Made by a program: the position numbers and the translations under genes. From contig JAGBTQ010000015.1 of NCBI GenBank assembly GCA_017631275.1, forward strand, positions 1 through 64,000: a stretch of 64,000 bases of DNA, written 5' to 3'. Shown piece by piece: positions 17,534 to 26,788 of this stretch (positions are counted from its first letter, which is position 1; each line of letters opens with the position of its first letter). Under the pieces are notes generated by a model. The model saw only the letters and a program-made list of their open reading frames with translations. It was not told where the DNA came from and did no database searches. Origin of the DNA: Alistipes sp. (GTDB taxonomy: Bacteria; Bacteroidota; Bacteroidia; Bacteroidales; Rikenellaceae).

Positions 17534-17541
17534 CAAAGTTA
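17534..17541 (-). promoter_or_regulatory. -7 box of hemW
   Basis: TAACTTTG on the minus strand matches TAnnTTTG, 10 bp before the ATG, so the leader would be nearly absent. Confidence 0.4.
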
Positions 17542-17585
17542 CAAAAATTATCTGAGCTTTCGAAGGCTATTTCTACTAAAAGTAT

Positions 17586-17593
17586 TAACTTTG
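17586..17593 (+). promoter_or_regulatory. -7 box of the serine dehydratase gene
   Basis: TAACTTTG matches the consensus, 30 bp before the ATG at 17623. No clear -33 box is visible. Confidence 0.45.
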
Positions 17594-17622
17594 CCATTAA
17601 GAAAACGATTAAAATATACTAT

Positions 17623-18822
17623 ATGAAGAGTATCAGAGAGTTATATCGTATAGGTACGGGTCCGTCGAGTAGCCATACCATGGCACCACGACGTGCAGCA
17701 GAGATTTTTCAGCACCGTAACCCCGAGTGTAAGAGTTTCCGTGTGACGCTCTATGGTAGCCTCGCTGCCACGGGCAAGGGTCACCTTACCGACGTTGCTA
17801 TCCTCGACACGCTCAAGCCTCACGGCATGGTGGAGCTTGTGTGGGAGCCCTCAATATTTCTGCCTTTTCACCCCAATGGCATGCGCTTCGAGGCACTGAA
17901 CGGCAGCGATAATGTCGTTGATGATTGGACAGTGTATAGTGTTGGAGGCGGTGCTTTGGCCGAGGAGAATAGCAAGCCTATCGAGGCTGCCGATATATAT
18001 CCCGACACTAAGCTAACCGACATTTTGATTTGGTGTCGCGACAATGGTCGCACCTTCTGGGAGTATGTCGAGCTGCATGAGGGCAAAGATATTTGGATAT
18101 TCCTTGCTAAGGTGTGGCGCACGATGCGTGATGCTGTGGAGCGAGGTATCGAGACCGATGGCGTTATCCCAGGACCTCTCAACCTATCACGCCGTGCCAT
18201 GCGCTACAATGTGCGCGCTTCGGGCTATAAGCAGAGCCTACAGTCGCGTGGCTTGATATTCTCGTATGCCCTGGCCGTGAGCGAGGAGAATGCTTGTGGC
18301 GGACGTATTGTGACAGCCCCCACGTGTGGCTCGTCGGGCGTGCTTCCTGCGGTGTTGTACCACTTGTGGAAGACACGCGAGTTCTCCGATTTGCGCATCT
18401 GTCGTGCCCTTGCCACAGCCGGACTCATTGGAAATATCGTTAAGCACAACGCCTCAATTTCGGGTGCTGAGGTGGGCTGTCAGGGCGAGGTGGGTGTTGC
18501 TTGCGCTATGGCGGCAGCAGCTGCTAATCAGCTATTTGGAGGTACGCCAGCGCAGATTGAATATGCTGCTGAGATGGGCCTTGAACACCACCTTGGCATG
18601 ACCTGCGACCCTATATGCGGTCTTGTGCAGATTCCATGTATCGAGCGTAATGCTTATGCTGCGGCACGTGCCCTCGATGCCAACCTCTACTCGATGTACA
18701 CCGATGGTCACCACCGTGTGTCGTTCGATAGGGTGGTTGAGGTTATGAAGCAGACAGGTCACGACCTACCGTCAATCTATAAAGAGACGGGTGAGGGTGG
18801 ACTTGCCAAAGATTTCTTGTAA
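17623..18822 (+). CDS. sdaA: L-serine ammonia-lyase (iron-sulfur serine dehydratase)
   Basis: This 399-aa single-chain enzyme converts L-serine to pyruvate and ammonia using a [4Fe-4S] cluster. The beta-like N-terminal part begins with IRELYRIGTGPSSSHTMAP. The alpha-like part holds APTCGSSGVLPAVLYH, GAEVGCQGEVGVACAMAAAA and CDPICGLVQIPCIERNA, which contain the cluster cysteines. The alpha and beta domains found as separate chains in Gram-positive bacteria are fused here. An intrinsic terminator follows, so it is monocistronic. Confidence 0.94.
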   Translation: MKSIRELYRIGTGPSSSHTMAPRRAAEIFQHRNPECKSFRVTLYGSLAATGKGHLTDVAILDTLKPHGMVELVWEPSIFLPFHPNGMRFEALNGSDNVVDDWTVYSVGGGALAEENSKPIEAADIYPDTKLTDILIWCRDNGRTFWEYVELHEGKDIWIFLAKVWRTMRDAVERGIETDGVIPGPLNLSRRAMRYNVRASGYKQSLQSRGLIFSYALAVSEENACGGRIVTAPTCGSSGVLPAVLYHLWKTREFSDLRICRALATAGLIGNIVKHNASISGAEVGCQGEVGVACAMAAAAANQLFGGTPAQIEYAAEMGLEHHLGMTCDPICGLVQIPCIERNAYAAARALDANLYSMYTDGHHRVSFDRVVEVMKQTGHDLPSIYKETGEGGLAKDFL

Positions 18823-18830
18823 TGGATATA

Positions 18831-18862
18831 GGGCTGACTTGAGAAGGTTAGCCCATTTTTTT
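18831..18862 (+). terminator. Intrinsic terminator of sdaA
   Basis: GGGCTGAC and GTTAGCCC form an 8-bp stem with one G-U pair, followed by seven T. Confidence 0.85.
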
Positions 18863-18890
18863 GTTTTTAGTAAAATATTTACTAAATTTG
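18860..18890 (+). promoter_or_regulatory. Promoter of the cdd-rlu-dtd-nuclease operon
   Basis: TTTG (18860-18863) and TAAATTTG (18883-18890) are spaced by 19 bp. The -33 box overlaps the T-tract of the sdaA terminator. This supports the ATG at 18919 as the cdd start. Confidence 0.65.
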
Positions 18891-18918
18891 CGTGTTAATA
18901 ATCATTATCGTGGACTCT

Positions 18919-19374
18919 ATGAAACGAAATTTGGAGATATCATTCGAGCATTACGACACGACCACCGAGATGGATGTTGTCGATCAGGTGCTTATCAGCG
19001 AGGCTGAGAGTGCCACCGAAAATGCTAATGCCCCCTATTCAAACTTCAGGGTGGGTGCTGCCGTGCGCCTACGCAGCGGACGCACGTTCCACGCCTCAAA
19101 CTTCGAGAGCGAGGTATATCCTGCTGGCTTGTGTGCCGAGCGCTCATTGCTCTTCTACATCGAGTCGAACTATGCCAATGACCCCATCGAGTCGCTCGCC
19201 ATTGCCTCAAACCCCTCGCAGCGCGAGTGCTATCCTTGCGGTCAGTGTCGTCAGGTGATTGTCGATGTTGAGCGTCGTCAGCAGTCGCCAATTCGCGTGA
19301 TTATGTCGGGCGCAGGCTCGGCAACAGTCGTAGATTCGGCAGAGAAACTATTACCCTTTACATTCAAACTATAA
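18919..19374 (+). CDS. cdd: Cytidine deaminase
   Basis: This 151-aa zinc enzyme deaminates cytidine or deoxycytidine to uridine forms for pyrimidine salvage. The catalytic motifs are AGLCAERSLLF (zinc Cys and proton-shuttling Glu) and YPCGQCRQ (two further zinc Cys), as in the homotetrameric class. NAPYSNFRVGAAV is the substrate-binding loop. The ATG at 18919 was chosen because the promoter ends just before it. The stop is 1 bp from the next start, so the genes are cotranscribed. Confidence 0.93.
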   Translation: MKRNLEISFEHYDTTTEMDVVDQVLISEAESATENANAPYSNFRVGAAVRLRSGRTFHASNFESEVYPAGLCAERSLLFYIESNYANDPIESLAIASNPSQRECYPCGQCRQVIVDVERRQQSPIRVIMSGAGSATVVDSAEKLLPFTFKL

Positions 19375-19375
19375 G

Positions 19376-20068
19376 ATGTTTACTATTAACGACATACTCT
19401 ACGAGGATAACCACCTTATGGTGGTTAATAAGCATGCTGGCGACCTTGTACAGAGCGACCCTGATGGCACTGAGGCTATCGAGGACCAGATTAAGGCGAT
19501 GATCAAGATTCGTGACCATAAGCCTGGTGCAGTATTCCTCGGCGTGGTGCACCGCATCGACCGCCCTGTGAGTGGCGCTGTGGTCTTTGCCAAGACATCA
19601 AAGGCGTTGGCTCGTCTTAACGAGATGATACGTCAGCAGCAGATAAAGAAGACCTACTGGGCAATCACCGAAAATCGTCCTAACGACGAGGAGGGCACGC
19701 TCCACCACTGGATTGTGCGCAACCCCAAAACAAACCGCTCGCATGCTCACCAGCGTCCAAAGGGCGATGGCAAGGAGGCGATATTGGACTACAGGGTTAT
19801 GGGCGCCTCGACAAACTACACCCTTGTGGAGGTAGATCTCAAGACGGGTCGTCACCATCAGATACGTGCTCAGCTATCGGCTATCGGCTGCTCGATTAAG
19901 GGCGACTTGAAGTATGGCGCTAAGCGTTCGAACAAAGATGGCGGCATATCGCTCCACTCGCGCAAGGTGGAGTTTGCACACCCCGTAGGTGGCAAGCCAA
20001 TCTCGATTGTAGCACCTGTGCCTAAGGGCGATAGCCTATGGTCATTCTTCGAGGAGGCGCAGTCATGA
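19376..20068 (+). CDS. RluA-family pseudouridine synthase
   Basis: This 230-aa enzyme isomerises specific uridines in rRNA or tRNA. VVHRIDRPVSG holds the catalytic aspartate D62. ALARLNEMIRQQQIKKTYWA and LKTGRHHQIRAQLSAIG are the other family signatures. No N-terminal S4 domain is present, so it belongs to the small RluA/RluE-like group. The target base cannot be assigned. The start is 1 bp after cdd and the stop overlaps the dtd start in an ATGA. Confidence 0.9.
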   Translation: MFTINDILYEDNHLMVVNKHAGDLVQSDPDGTEAIEDQIKAMIKIRDHKPGAVFLGVVHRIDRPVSGAVVFAKTSKALARLNEMIRQQQIKKTYWAITENRPNDEEGTLHHWIVRNPKTNRSHAHQRPKGDGKEAILDYRVMGASTNYTLVEVDLKTGRHHQIRAQLSAIGCSIKGDLKYGAKRSNKDGGISLHSRKVEFAHPVGGKPISIVAPVPKGDSLWSFFEEAQS

Positions 20069-20517
20069 GGCTACTAATTCAGCGTGTTACAGAGGCTCGT
20101 TGCCATATCGAGGGCAGGGTATTTAGCCAGATTGCTAAGGGCTTGGTTGTGCTTGTTGGCGTGGGCTACGACGAGACTGATGAAGATATAGAGTGGCTCG
20201 CCAAGAAGCTTGTGCAGCTGCGCATCTTCGACGACGAGGCGGGTGTTATGAACCTCTCGTTGCATGATATCGGTGGCGAGGCGATGCTTGTGAGCCAATT
20301 TACGCTGCATGCCATGACCAAGAAGGGTAACCGCCCATCGTGGATTAAGGCAGCGCCCGAGAGCATATCTAAGCCTCTGTACGAGAAGTTTGTGCACAAG
20401 GTCGAGGAGCTATTAGGCAGAAGTGTAGCTACGGGTGAGTTTGGTGCCGATATGAAGATAGAACTTACTAACGATGGTCCTGTGACCATATGGATAGATT
20501 CAAAAAATAGAGAGTAA
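20065..20517 (+). CDS. dtd: D-aminoacyl-tRNA deacylase
   Basis: This 150-aa enzyme releases D-amino acids or glycine mischarged on tRNAs. It begins [17 protein letters not shown] and carries LVSQFTLHA and the cross-dimer motif [10 protein letters not shown] (GPVT). The start at 20065 overlaps the upstream stop in ATGA, and the stop overlaps the next gene's start as TAATG, so translation is likely coupled through this operon. Confidence 0.95.
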   Translation: MRLLIQRVTEARCHIEGRVFSQIAKGLVVLVGVGYDETDEDIEWLAKKLVQLRIFDDEAGVMNLSLHDIGGEAMLVSQFTLHAMTKKGNRPSWIKAAPESISKPLYEKFVHKVEELLGRSVATGEFGADMKIELTNDGPVTIWIDSKNRE

Positions 20518-21827
20518 TGAGATATATTTATACAATTCTTGCAGCCTTGCTCCTCATCGTAGGCTGTGAGCAGGAGCAGGAGTTCTCTTGCACGATTACC
20601 GAGGCGAGTGTCGATTGGGTAGGACATACCGAGGCAACACTCTCGGCAAAGGTTATTGCCTCGAACTACGACGCTATCGACCGTGTAGCACTCTTGGTGC
20701 GTAAGGCGGGTGGCGAGAACGAGTCCTATGTTGTTAGCTCAAAACGCATTGTTGAGCGCAAAATAGAGGGCTTGGAGCCAGATACCCAGTATGAGTTCAG
20801 TGTTGTTGTATATGCCTTGGGCGATAGCTGGCACTCTGAGGCTGTTTCGTTCAGAACACTCAAACTTGAGGAGGAACCAGAGCCCGAACCAGAGCCCGAA
20901 CCAGAACCAGAACCTGAACCAGATCCAGAACCTGAACCTGAACCAGAGCCTGAACCAGAGCCTGAACCAGAGCCAGAGCCAACGGGTGGCAAGACCTATC
21001 GTGCGGGCTGGTATGAGCTTCCTTTGGAGTTTGATAGCAACAACGACGGTCGTGACGACAACAATTCGACATACTACTATGCTCACCACCTTTGCGCCGG
21101 CTCAGAGCGAAATGCGCAGCGCAGTGGCTCGGCACGTAACTATACCGTATGTTTCTCGTCGGAGCACCACTGCCCAGTGTGGGTAGCAGCGCCACGCCAC
21201 AAGTGCTATCAGAGTGGCGCATCGCGCACCGATGCCTATGCTAAGGATCCGCAGATACCATCAAATATTCAGTATAACAGCAAGTCGACAGGTGGTGGCT
21301 GCAACAAGGGTCACATGCTTGGCTCGGCAGACCGTCTATCTTCAACCGCGACAAACAAGCAGGTATTCTACTACACCAACATAGCTCCTCAGTATAGCGA
21401 ATCGTTTAATACGGGTGGTGGCGCTTGGAACAATCTCGAGGACCATGTTGATGACCTTGTATGTAGCGACACGCTATATGTTGTCATTGGTGCCTATTTC
21501 GATAGATATACCGACAAGTATGGCAATACGGGAAGCCCTAAGAAGATTGACTTTGGTGGTCGCTCCGACGTATCGCGTCCAACAATGTTCTACTACGCTA
21601 TGCTTCGTACAAAGTCGGGTAACTCGGGCAAGGCAGTCAAGGATTGCTCGGCATCTGAATTGCAGTGTGCCGCCTTTGTTATTTGTCACGAGCAGGATAA
21701 GGGACATAAGCCGCAGGCTAACGACCTTATATCTATATCGGAGCTCGAGAAGCTCACAGACTTCACATACTTTAATAATGTGCCTAATGCCCCTAAGAGC
21801 ACGTTTAACGCTAACGATTGGTTGTAA
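20517..21827 (+). CDS. DNA/RNA non-specific endonuclease lipoprotein with Glu-Pro linker
   Basis: This 436-aa exported nuclease has four parts. A signal peptide ends in LLLIVGC (lipobox) and residues 25-118 form a fibronectin III-like domain ([15 protein letters not shown]). Residues 119-155 are a Glu-Pro repeat linker, and the NUC1-type nuclease domain runs from about 160 to the end. The nuclease motif is [11 protein letters not shown], where most family members have DRGH. The catalytic His is kept, but Asp-Arg is replaced by Asn-Lys. [22 protein letters not shown] supplies the conserved Asn residues and Glu. It is probably surface-anchored and degrades external nucleic acid. It starts inside the dtd stop codon. 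Confidence 0.85.
   Translation: MRYIYTILAALLLIVGCEQEQEFSCTITEASVDWVGHTEATLSAKVIASNYDAIDRVALLVRKAGGENESYVVSSKRIVERKIEGLEPDTQYEFSVVVYALGDSWHSEAVSFRTLKLEEEPEPEPEPEPEPEPEPDPEPEPEPEPEPEPEPEPEPTGGKTYRAGWYELPLEFDSNNDGRDDNNSTYYYAHHLCAGSERNAQRSGSARNYTVCFSSEHHCPVWVAAPRHKCYQSGASRTDAYAKDPQIPSNIQYNSKSTGGGCNKGHMLGSADRLSSTATNKQVFYYTNIAPQYSESFNTGGGAWNNLEDHVDDLVCSDTLYVVIGAYFDRYTDKYGNTGSPKKIDFGGRSDVSRPTMFYYAMLRTKSGNSGKAVKDCSASELQCAAFVICHEQDKGHKPQANDLISISELEKLTDFTYFNNVPNAPKSTFNANDWL
20875..20982 (+). repeat. In-frame Glu-Pro codon repeat
   Basis: A run of GAA/GAG-CCA/CCT codon pairs encodes about 18 consecutive Glu-Pro dipeptides, with one Asp-Pro. It forms a rigid acidic linker between the FN3-like and nuclease domains. 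The 6-bp repeats could change copy number by slippage without breaking the frame. Confidence 0.9.
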
Positions 21828-21829
21828 TT

Positions 21830-22390
21830 ATGCTTATAGCACTACAAAAACGTAAGGAGAACATCGCCGAGTATATCCTCTATCTATGGCAGGTCGAGGA
21901 TATACTGCGTGCCATGCAGTTTAGCCCCGAGGCGATATACACAACACTTGTAGATAAGGTTGAGGGTGCCGACGAGCAGCAGAAGGAGAATATATTTAAT
22001 TGGTATATGCAGATTGTTGAGCTGCTACGCAAGGAGGGCAAGGAGAGCAAGGGTCATCTTGAGCATACGCTACACCTCATAGCCGACCTTCACAACCTCC
22101 ACCTTCAGCTCATGCAGCTACCCGTGGGTGAGCACTATCGCAAGACTTATCAGCCCCTCGCCGTGACCCTGCCACGCCTACGCCAGCTTGTCGATGATAG
22201 CTCGATAGGCGAGATTAGCGACACGGAGATATGCTTCAGAGCGTTGTATGCCACACTGCTCTACAAGATTAAGGGTGGAGCCGATGGTGTGGTGCGCGAC
22301 ACGCTCGATGTTATCTCGCCCGTAATTGGCGAACTTGCTGCTATTTATGGCAAAGTTGAGCGTGGCGAGCTCGACTTGTTTGAGGAATAG
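21830..22390 (+). CDS. DUF4924 family protein
   Basis: This 186-aa protein matches the Bacteroidetes DUF4924 family by its start, MLIALQKRKENIAEYILYLWQ. The composition is helical with many Leu and charged residues, and there is no signal peptide. Function is unknown. The ATG at 21830 lies 2 bp after the nuclease stop. It is the last gene of the cdd operon, before the rpmH promoter. Confidence 0.7.
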   Translation: MLIALQKRKENIAEYILYLWQVEDILRAMQFSPEAIYTTLVDKVEGADEQQKENIFNWYMQIVELLRKEGKESKGHLEHTLHLIADLHNLHLQLMQLPVGEHYRKTYQPLAVTLPRLRQLVDDSSIGEISDTEICFRALYATLLYKIKGGADGVVRDTLDVISPVIGELAAIYGKVERGELDLFEE

Positions 22391-22431
22391 AGGATAAAAA
22401 CTCGGGAAAACGAAAATTATTTGCAGAATTG

Positions 22432-22462
22432 TTTGCAAATCAAAAAAATCGTTGTACCTTTG
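22432..22462 (+). promoter_or_regulatory. Promoter of rpmH
   Basis: TTTG (22432-22435) and TACCTTTG (22455-22462) have a 19-bp spacer. The rpmH ATG follows 65 bp downstream. Confidence 0.75.
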
Positions 22463-22527
22463 CACCTCGCAGATGAAGCGTTATACATAGTATATACGGA
22501 ACAAAACAATAAAAAACAGATACAACT

Positions 22528-22695
22528 ATGGCAATGAAAAGAACTTACCAGCCTTCTCGTCGTAAGAGAATCAACAAGCATGGTTTCCGTCAGAGAATGG
22601 CAACTGCTAACGGTCGTAAGGTGTTGGCAGCACGTCGCGCAAAGGGACGTAAGAAGCTTACAGTATCAGACGAGGCTACATTCAAGTACAACTAG
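22528..22695 (+). CDS. rpmH: 50S ribosomal protein L34
   Basis: A 55-codon gene from ATG at 22528 to TAG at 22693 encodes the very basic L34 protein. The start [19 protein letters not shown] and the core [19 protein letters not shown] are the family signature. It has a strong promoter upstream and an intrinsic terminator about 50 bp downstream. In many bacteria rnpA and yidC follow, but not here. Confidence 0.96.
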   Translation: MAMKRTYQPSRRKRINKHGFRQRMATANGRKVLAARRAKGRKKLTVSDEATFKYN

Positions 22696-22743
22696 TAGTC
22701 TGATGTGATTTGCCACCACGTGTGGCGTATCGCTTAAGAAATT

Positions 22744-22785
22744 CCCGAGGGAGTAGGTTAGCTACACCCTCGGGCTTTTCTTTTT
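22744..22785 (+). terminator. Intrinsic terminator of rpmH
   Basis: CCCGAGGG and CCCTCGGG form an 8-bp stem with a 15-nt loop, followed by CTTTTCTTTTT. Confidence 0.85.
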
Positions 22786-22849
22786 GGGGCGGAGCACGCG
22801 GGGCGCATGGGCACAGAGATAGAGCGATGGGGGAGATAGGAACGATAGG

Positions 22850-23012
22850 GCAGTGAGTAATGAGCAATGAGTAATGAGCAGTGAGTAATTGGTAGAAGCA
22901 ACGAAGAACTATTACTAATTACTCATTTCTAATTTCTAATTTCTAATTTGATAGCGCCTCCCTAAACTCCCTAAATTCTCTAATCTCACTATCTCCGCGC
23001 TTCCCCCCCCAT
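22850..23012 (+). repeat. Minisatellite-like tract (GAGTAATGAGCAAT units) and 9-bp pyrimidine tract
   Basis: From 22854 there are about three imperfect 14-bp units of the GAGTAATGAGCAGT type. After a spacer come AATTACTCATTTCTAATTTC-type repeats, which can pair with the first half (AGTAATTGGTA against TACTAATTACT). Then follow CTCCCTAAA-type 9-mers. It has no SPR unit. No gene is seen between 22696 and 23085. Confidence 0.6.
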
Positions 23013-23014
23013 AC

Positions 23015-23054
23015 AAAAAAACACCCCTCGGAGAGCCCGAGGGGTGTTTTTTTT
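23015..23054. terminator. Bidirectional terminator of the sdhCAB/frdCAB operon
   Basis: ACACCCCTCGG and CCGAGGGGTGT form an 11-bp stem with A-run on one side and eight T on the other. It lies 32 bp past the iron-sulfur subunit stop. Confidence 0.88.
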
Positions 23055-23085
23055 GGTGGGTCACGAACGACCCGCTATCACATGA

Positions 23086-23829
23086 TTAGTCCTGAAGCTT
23101 TGCAGCCAAGAACTCACGGTTTAGACGTGCGATGTGAGCGATAGAGATCGACTTAGGGCACTGTGCCTGGCAAGCACCAGTGTTAGTACAGTTACCGAAG
23201 CCAAGCTCGTCCATCTTTGCAACCATTGCCTTAGCACGGCGAGCACCCTCAACCTTACCCTGTGGCAACTTAGCGAGTGATGATACACGTGCAGCAACGA
23301 ACAACATAGCCGAACCATTCTTACATGTTGCAGCGCAAGCACCACAACCTACACATGCTGCTGCGTCCATTGACTCGTCAGCATCTGCCTTAGGAATTGG
23401 AATAGCGTTACCATCAGGTACTGAGTTAGTACGTACTGAGATGAAACCACCAGCCTGAAGGATCTTATCGTAAGCACCACGATCTACTACGAGGTCGCGG
23501 ATTACTGGGAACGCTGCAGAGCGCCATGGCTCGATAGTGATGGTTGAGCCATCCTTGAACTTACGCATGTACATCTGGCAAGTAGTAACAGCCTGTGATG
23601 GACCGTGTGCGTGGCCGTTGATGTGCATTGAGCACATACCGCAGATACCCTCACGACAGTCGTGGTCGAAGGCTACTGGCTCCTGGCCTGCGTGGATAAG
23701 GTTGTTGTTGAGGATATCCATCATCTCGAGGAATGATGTATCCGCAGAGATATTCTCAACCTTGTAGGTCTCGAAAGCACCCTGTGACTTAGCGTCCTTT
23801 TGACGCCATATCTTTAATGTAAAATTCAT
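23086..23829 (-). CDS. sdhB: Succinate dehydrogenase/fumarate reductase iron-sulfur subunit
   Basis: This 247-aa subunit carries electrons between flavoprotein and membrane anchor. The N-terminal ferredoxin domain has CREGICGMC for the [2Fe-2S] cluster. The C-terminal domain has [11 protein letters not shown] and [15 protein letters not shown] for the other clusters. It is the last gene of the C-A-B operon, 34 bp after sdhA. In anaerobic Bacteroidales this complex usually runs as fumarate reductase coupled to menaquinone; the direction cannot be read from sequence. Confidence 0.94.
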   Translation of the reverse strand: MNFTLKIWRQKDAKSQGAFETYKVENISADTSFLEMMDILNNNLIHAGQEPVAFDHDCREGICGMCSMHINGHAHGPSQAVTTCQMYMRKFKDGSTITIEPWRSAAFPVIRDLVVDRGAYDKILQAGGFISVRTNSVPDGNAIPIPKADADESMDAAACVGCGACAATCKNGSAMLFVAARVSSLAKLPQGKVEGARRAKAMVAKMDELGFGNCTNTGACQAQCPKSISIAHIARLNREFLAAKLQD

Positions 23830-23863
23830 ACTTTCTGTTCTTATTAAAGGTTAACGTCAAAAA

Positions 23864-25810
23864 TTAGTCTTTGTAGTTACGCTGTGCACGGTGTACAAAC
23901 TCGTAGTCGAGCTGCTCGATAGTCATCTCTGGAGCGTTGTCGATACCCTTGTACTCCCAAACTGCTGCGTAAGCAAACTTGTCGTCGTGGCGCAATGCCT
24001 CGCCGTCCTCAGTCTGGTGCTCAGAGCGGAAGTGACCACCGCAAGACTCCTCACGGTTCAAGGCGTCACGTGCCATAAGCTCACCAAGCTCGAGGAAGTC
24101 CTCAAGACGCAAAGCCTTCTCCAACTCAACGTTGAACGACTCGTTGCAACCAACAAGCTTAAGGTCTGCGTAGAACTCCTTGCGCAAAGCCTGAATCTCA
24201 ACGATAGCCTTCTCCAAAGACTCCTTAGTACGTGCCATACCTACGTTATCCCACATAATCAAGCCAAGACGCTTGTGGATATCGTCAACTGACTGGTTAC
24301 CCTTGATAGCGAACAAACGCTCGATACGAGCACGTACGCCCTTCTCAGCCTCGTCGAATGCAGGAGTGTCGGTAGATACCTTAGGAGCCTGAATCTTCTT
24401 AGCGAGGTAGTCGCCAATAGTGTAAGGCAATACGAAGTAACCATCAGCCAAGCCCTGCATAAGAGCAGAAGCACCAAGACGGTTAGCACCGTGGTCTGAG
24501 AAGTTAGCCTCACCAATAGCGTACAAGCCAGGGATTGTTGTCATAAGGTTGTAGTCAACCCAGATACCACCCATTGTGTAGTGAACAGCTGGGAAGATCT
24601 GCATAGGCTGCTCGTATGGATTAACGTCGGTGATCTCCTCGTACATGTCGAAGAGGTTACCATAACGCTGCTTGATAGTCTCCTTACCCAAACGCTCGAT
24701 AGCTGTCTTGAAGTCGAGGAATACTGCCAAACCAGTCTCGTTCACACCGTAGCCAGCGTCGCAACGCTCCTTAGCAGCACGTGATGCAACGTCACGTGGC
24801 ACGAGGTTACCGAATGCTGGGTAACGACGCTCCAAGTAGTAGTCGCGATCTGCCTCAGCGATGTCAGATGGCTTCTTAGTACCCTTGCGGATAGCCTCAA
24901 CATCCTCCATCTTCTTAGGAACCCAGATACGACCATCGTTACGCAATGACTCAGACATAAGAGTAAGCTTAGACTGCTGAGTACCGTGTACTGGGATACA
25001 TGTAGGGTGAATCTGAGTGAAACATGGGTTAGCAAAGCCTGCACCCTTACGGTAGCACTGGAATGCAGCAGAACCGTTAGATGCCATAGCGTTTGTTGAG
25101 AGGAAGAATACGTTACCGTAGCCACCAGTAGCGATAACTACTGCGTGAGCACCGTGACGCTCGATCTCACCGGTAACCAAGTTACGTGCGATGATACCGC
25201 AAGCCTCGCCATTCTCGATAACAACATCCAACATCTCGTGACGTGGGTATGACTTCACTGAGCCTGCAGCGATCTCCTTGTTCAATGCTGCATAAGCACC
25301 CAACAAAAGCTGCTGACCGGTCTGACCACGAGCATAGAATGTACGTGATACCTGAGCACCACCGAATGAACGGTTAGCCAACAAGCCGCCGTACTCACGT
25401 GCGAAAGGTACGCCCTGAGCTACGCACTGGTCGATAATGAGGTTAGATACCTCAGCCAAACGATAAACGTTAGCCTCGCGAGCACGATAGTCACCACCCT
25501 TGATAGTATCGTAGAATAGACGATATACTGAGTCGTTATCGTTCTGATAGTTCTTTGCAGCGTTGATACCACCCTGTGCTGCGATAGAGTGAGCACGACG
25601 TGGTGAGTCAGAGATGCAGAAAATCTTTACGTTGTAGCCAAGCTCACCGAGTGAAGCAGCTGCAGAAGCACCACCAAGACCGGTACCTACAACGATGATG
25701 TCCAACTTACGCTTGTTAGCAGGGCTCACTACCTTGATGGCAGCTTTGTGGTTGCTCCACTTCTGGGCCAACTCACCTGCTGGGGTTTTTGCGTCTAGTT
25801 TGTATGCCAT
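23864..25810 (-). CDS. sdhA: Succinate dehydrogenase/fumarate reductase flavoprotein subunit
   Basis: This 648-aa FAD protein interconverts fumarate and succinate on the cytoplasmic side. [21 protein letters not shown] is the dinucleotide fold. [18 protein letters not shown] contains the His that usually binds FAD covalently. THPTCIPV and [11 protein letters not shown] are active-site and C-terminal landmarks. The length matches the Bacteroides/Wolinella/Bacillus class (type B, one cytochrome subunit). It lies between the cytochrome and iron-sulfur genes, 35 and 34 bp apart. Confidence 0.95.
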   Translation of the reverse strand: MAYKLDAKTPAGELAQKWSNHKAAIKVVSPANKRKLDIIVVGTGLGGASAAASLGELGYNVKIFCISDSPRRAHSIAAQGGINAAKNYQNDNDSVYRLFYDTIKGGDYRAREANVYRLAEVSNLIIDQCVAQGVPFAREYGGLLANRSFGGAQVSRTFYARGQTGQQLLLGAYAALNKEIAAGSVKSYPRHEMLDVVIENGEACGIIARNLVTGEIERHGAHAVVIATGGYGNVFFLSTNAMASNGSAAFQCYRKGAGFANPCFTQIHPTCIPVHGTQQSKLTLMSESLRNDGRIWVPKKMEDVEAIRKGTKKPSDIAEADRDYYLERRYPAFGNLVPRDVASRAAKERCDAGYGVNETGLAVFLDFKTAIERLGKETIKQRYGNLFDMYEEITDVNPYEQPMQIFPAVHYTMGGIWVDYNLMTTIPGLYAIGEANFSDHGANRLGASALMQGLADGYFVLPYTIGDYLAKKIQAPKVSTDTPAFDEAEKGVRARIERLFAIKGNQSVDDIHKRLGLIMWDNVGMARTKESLEKAIVEIQALRKEFYADLKLVGCNESFNVELEKALRLEDFLELGELMARDALNREESCGGHFRSEHQTEDGEALRHDDKFAYAAVWEYKGIDNAPEMTIEQLDYEFVHRAQRNYKD

Positions 25811-25845
25811 AATATATATTAGTTTTTATTGTTATCAAATCAAGA

Positions 25846-26586
25846 TTACAAACCTGGGGTCCAGTGGAGCATCTCAGTCATGTACTCGCCGCTCTTGAGG
25901 AAGCACAATACAGCAACCACAGCGAAGCCGAGGAAGATGAGAGTAGCAACTACGTTAGCGATGCACTTAAGGCGTGGGTACCATGTGTCGTTAGCAAAAC
26001 CAACAGTCTGGAACATTGACCATACGCCGTGTGTGAGGTGGAACCACAATGCAGCAAACCATACAAGGTAGAGAACTACGTTGTACCACTTAGAGAAGGT
26101 GAATGCCATGAGCAAAGCACCATTTGCTGGGTGGATTGAAGCCTCTGCGCCGTTGATAGTCTCGATAGCTGCACCAGAGTGCAAAATCTCAACAAGCTGC
26201 ATCTTCGACCAGAAGTGTACAAGGTGAAGACCAAGACCCATGATAACGATAATGCCAAGAACAAGCATGTTCTTAGATGACCATGCTACGCCCTTCTCCT
26301 GAACGGTTACGGCATAACGCTGCTTACCACGAGCACGATAGTTGTCGATGGTAAGAATGAAGGCGTAGATGAAGTGAACAGCTACACCAGCAGCCAACAA
26401 AGCAGTACCTGCAAGTGCATACCAGTTAGCACCGAGGAACTCGCAAATTAGGTTGTAACCCTCACGGCTGAAGATCATCGTAAGGTTCATTGACATGTGG
26501 AAGAGGATGAAGAGTACAAGGAAACATCCTGTAACGCTCATAACAACCTTCTTACCCACTGATGAATTAGTTAAAAAACATCCCAT
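25846..26586 (-). CDS. sdhC: Succinate dehydrogenase/fumarate reductase cytochrome b subunit
   Basis: This 246-aa membrane anchor has five predicted helices (for example VVMSVTGCFLVLFILFHMSMN, then segments near 55, 110, 165 and 215). His residues in the helices (FHMSMN, VHFIYAF, LHLVHFW and FHLTHGVWS) would bind two b hemes, as in the type B enzyme. It connects the complex to menaquinone. It is the first gene of the operon, with a promoter about 100 bp upstream. Confidence 0.93.
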   Translation of the reverse strand: MGCFLTNSSVGKKVVMSVTGCFLVLFILFHMSMNLTMIFSREGYNLICEFLGANWYALAGTALLAAGVAVHFIYAFILTIDNYRARGKQRYAVTVQEKGVAWSSKNMLVLGIIVIMGLGLHLVHFWSKMQLVEILHSGAAIETINGAEASIHPANGALLMAFTFSKWYNVVLYLVWFAALWFHLTHGVWSMFQTVGFANDTWYPRLKCIANVVATLIFLGFAVVAVLCFLKSGEYMTEMLHWTPGL

Positions 26587-26650
26587 AAGTGTAAAAAATT
26601 AATTATATTTGTAAATAGTTTATGTCAGTTCTTTGTCCGTAAGATGTCAT

Positions 26651-26710
26651 TGGTGCGTAGGTGCGCACCAAATGCTACTGCAAAGATAAGAATTGTTTGT
26701 ATATTAACAA
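26651..26710 (-). promoter_or_regulatory. Promoter and leader palindrome of sdhCAB
   Basis: On the minus strand TTG (26710-26708) and TATCTTTG (26688-26681) are 19 bp apart. Just downstream in the leader lies the inverted repeat TGGTGCG/CGCACCA (26650-26671), which could be an operator or an RNA hairpin. About 65 nt separate it from the ATG. Confidence 0.55.
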
Positions 26711-26788
26711 TACCTAAAACCGATTATTTACGTAGTAAACGACGATAATTGTGGTTATCGACTAATAATTTTTGGATATTTCGACACT

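Noticed and set aside
20726..21222. Open frames of Gly-Ser, Leu-Trp-Phe-Arg and Leu-Val repeats opposite the nuclease gene
   Set aside because: They are antisense or shifted readings of the Glu-Pro codon repeat.
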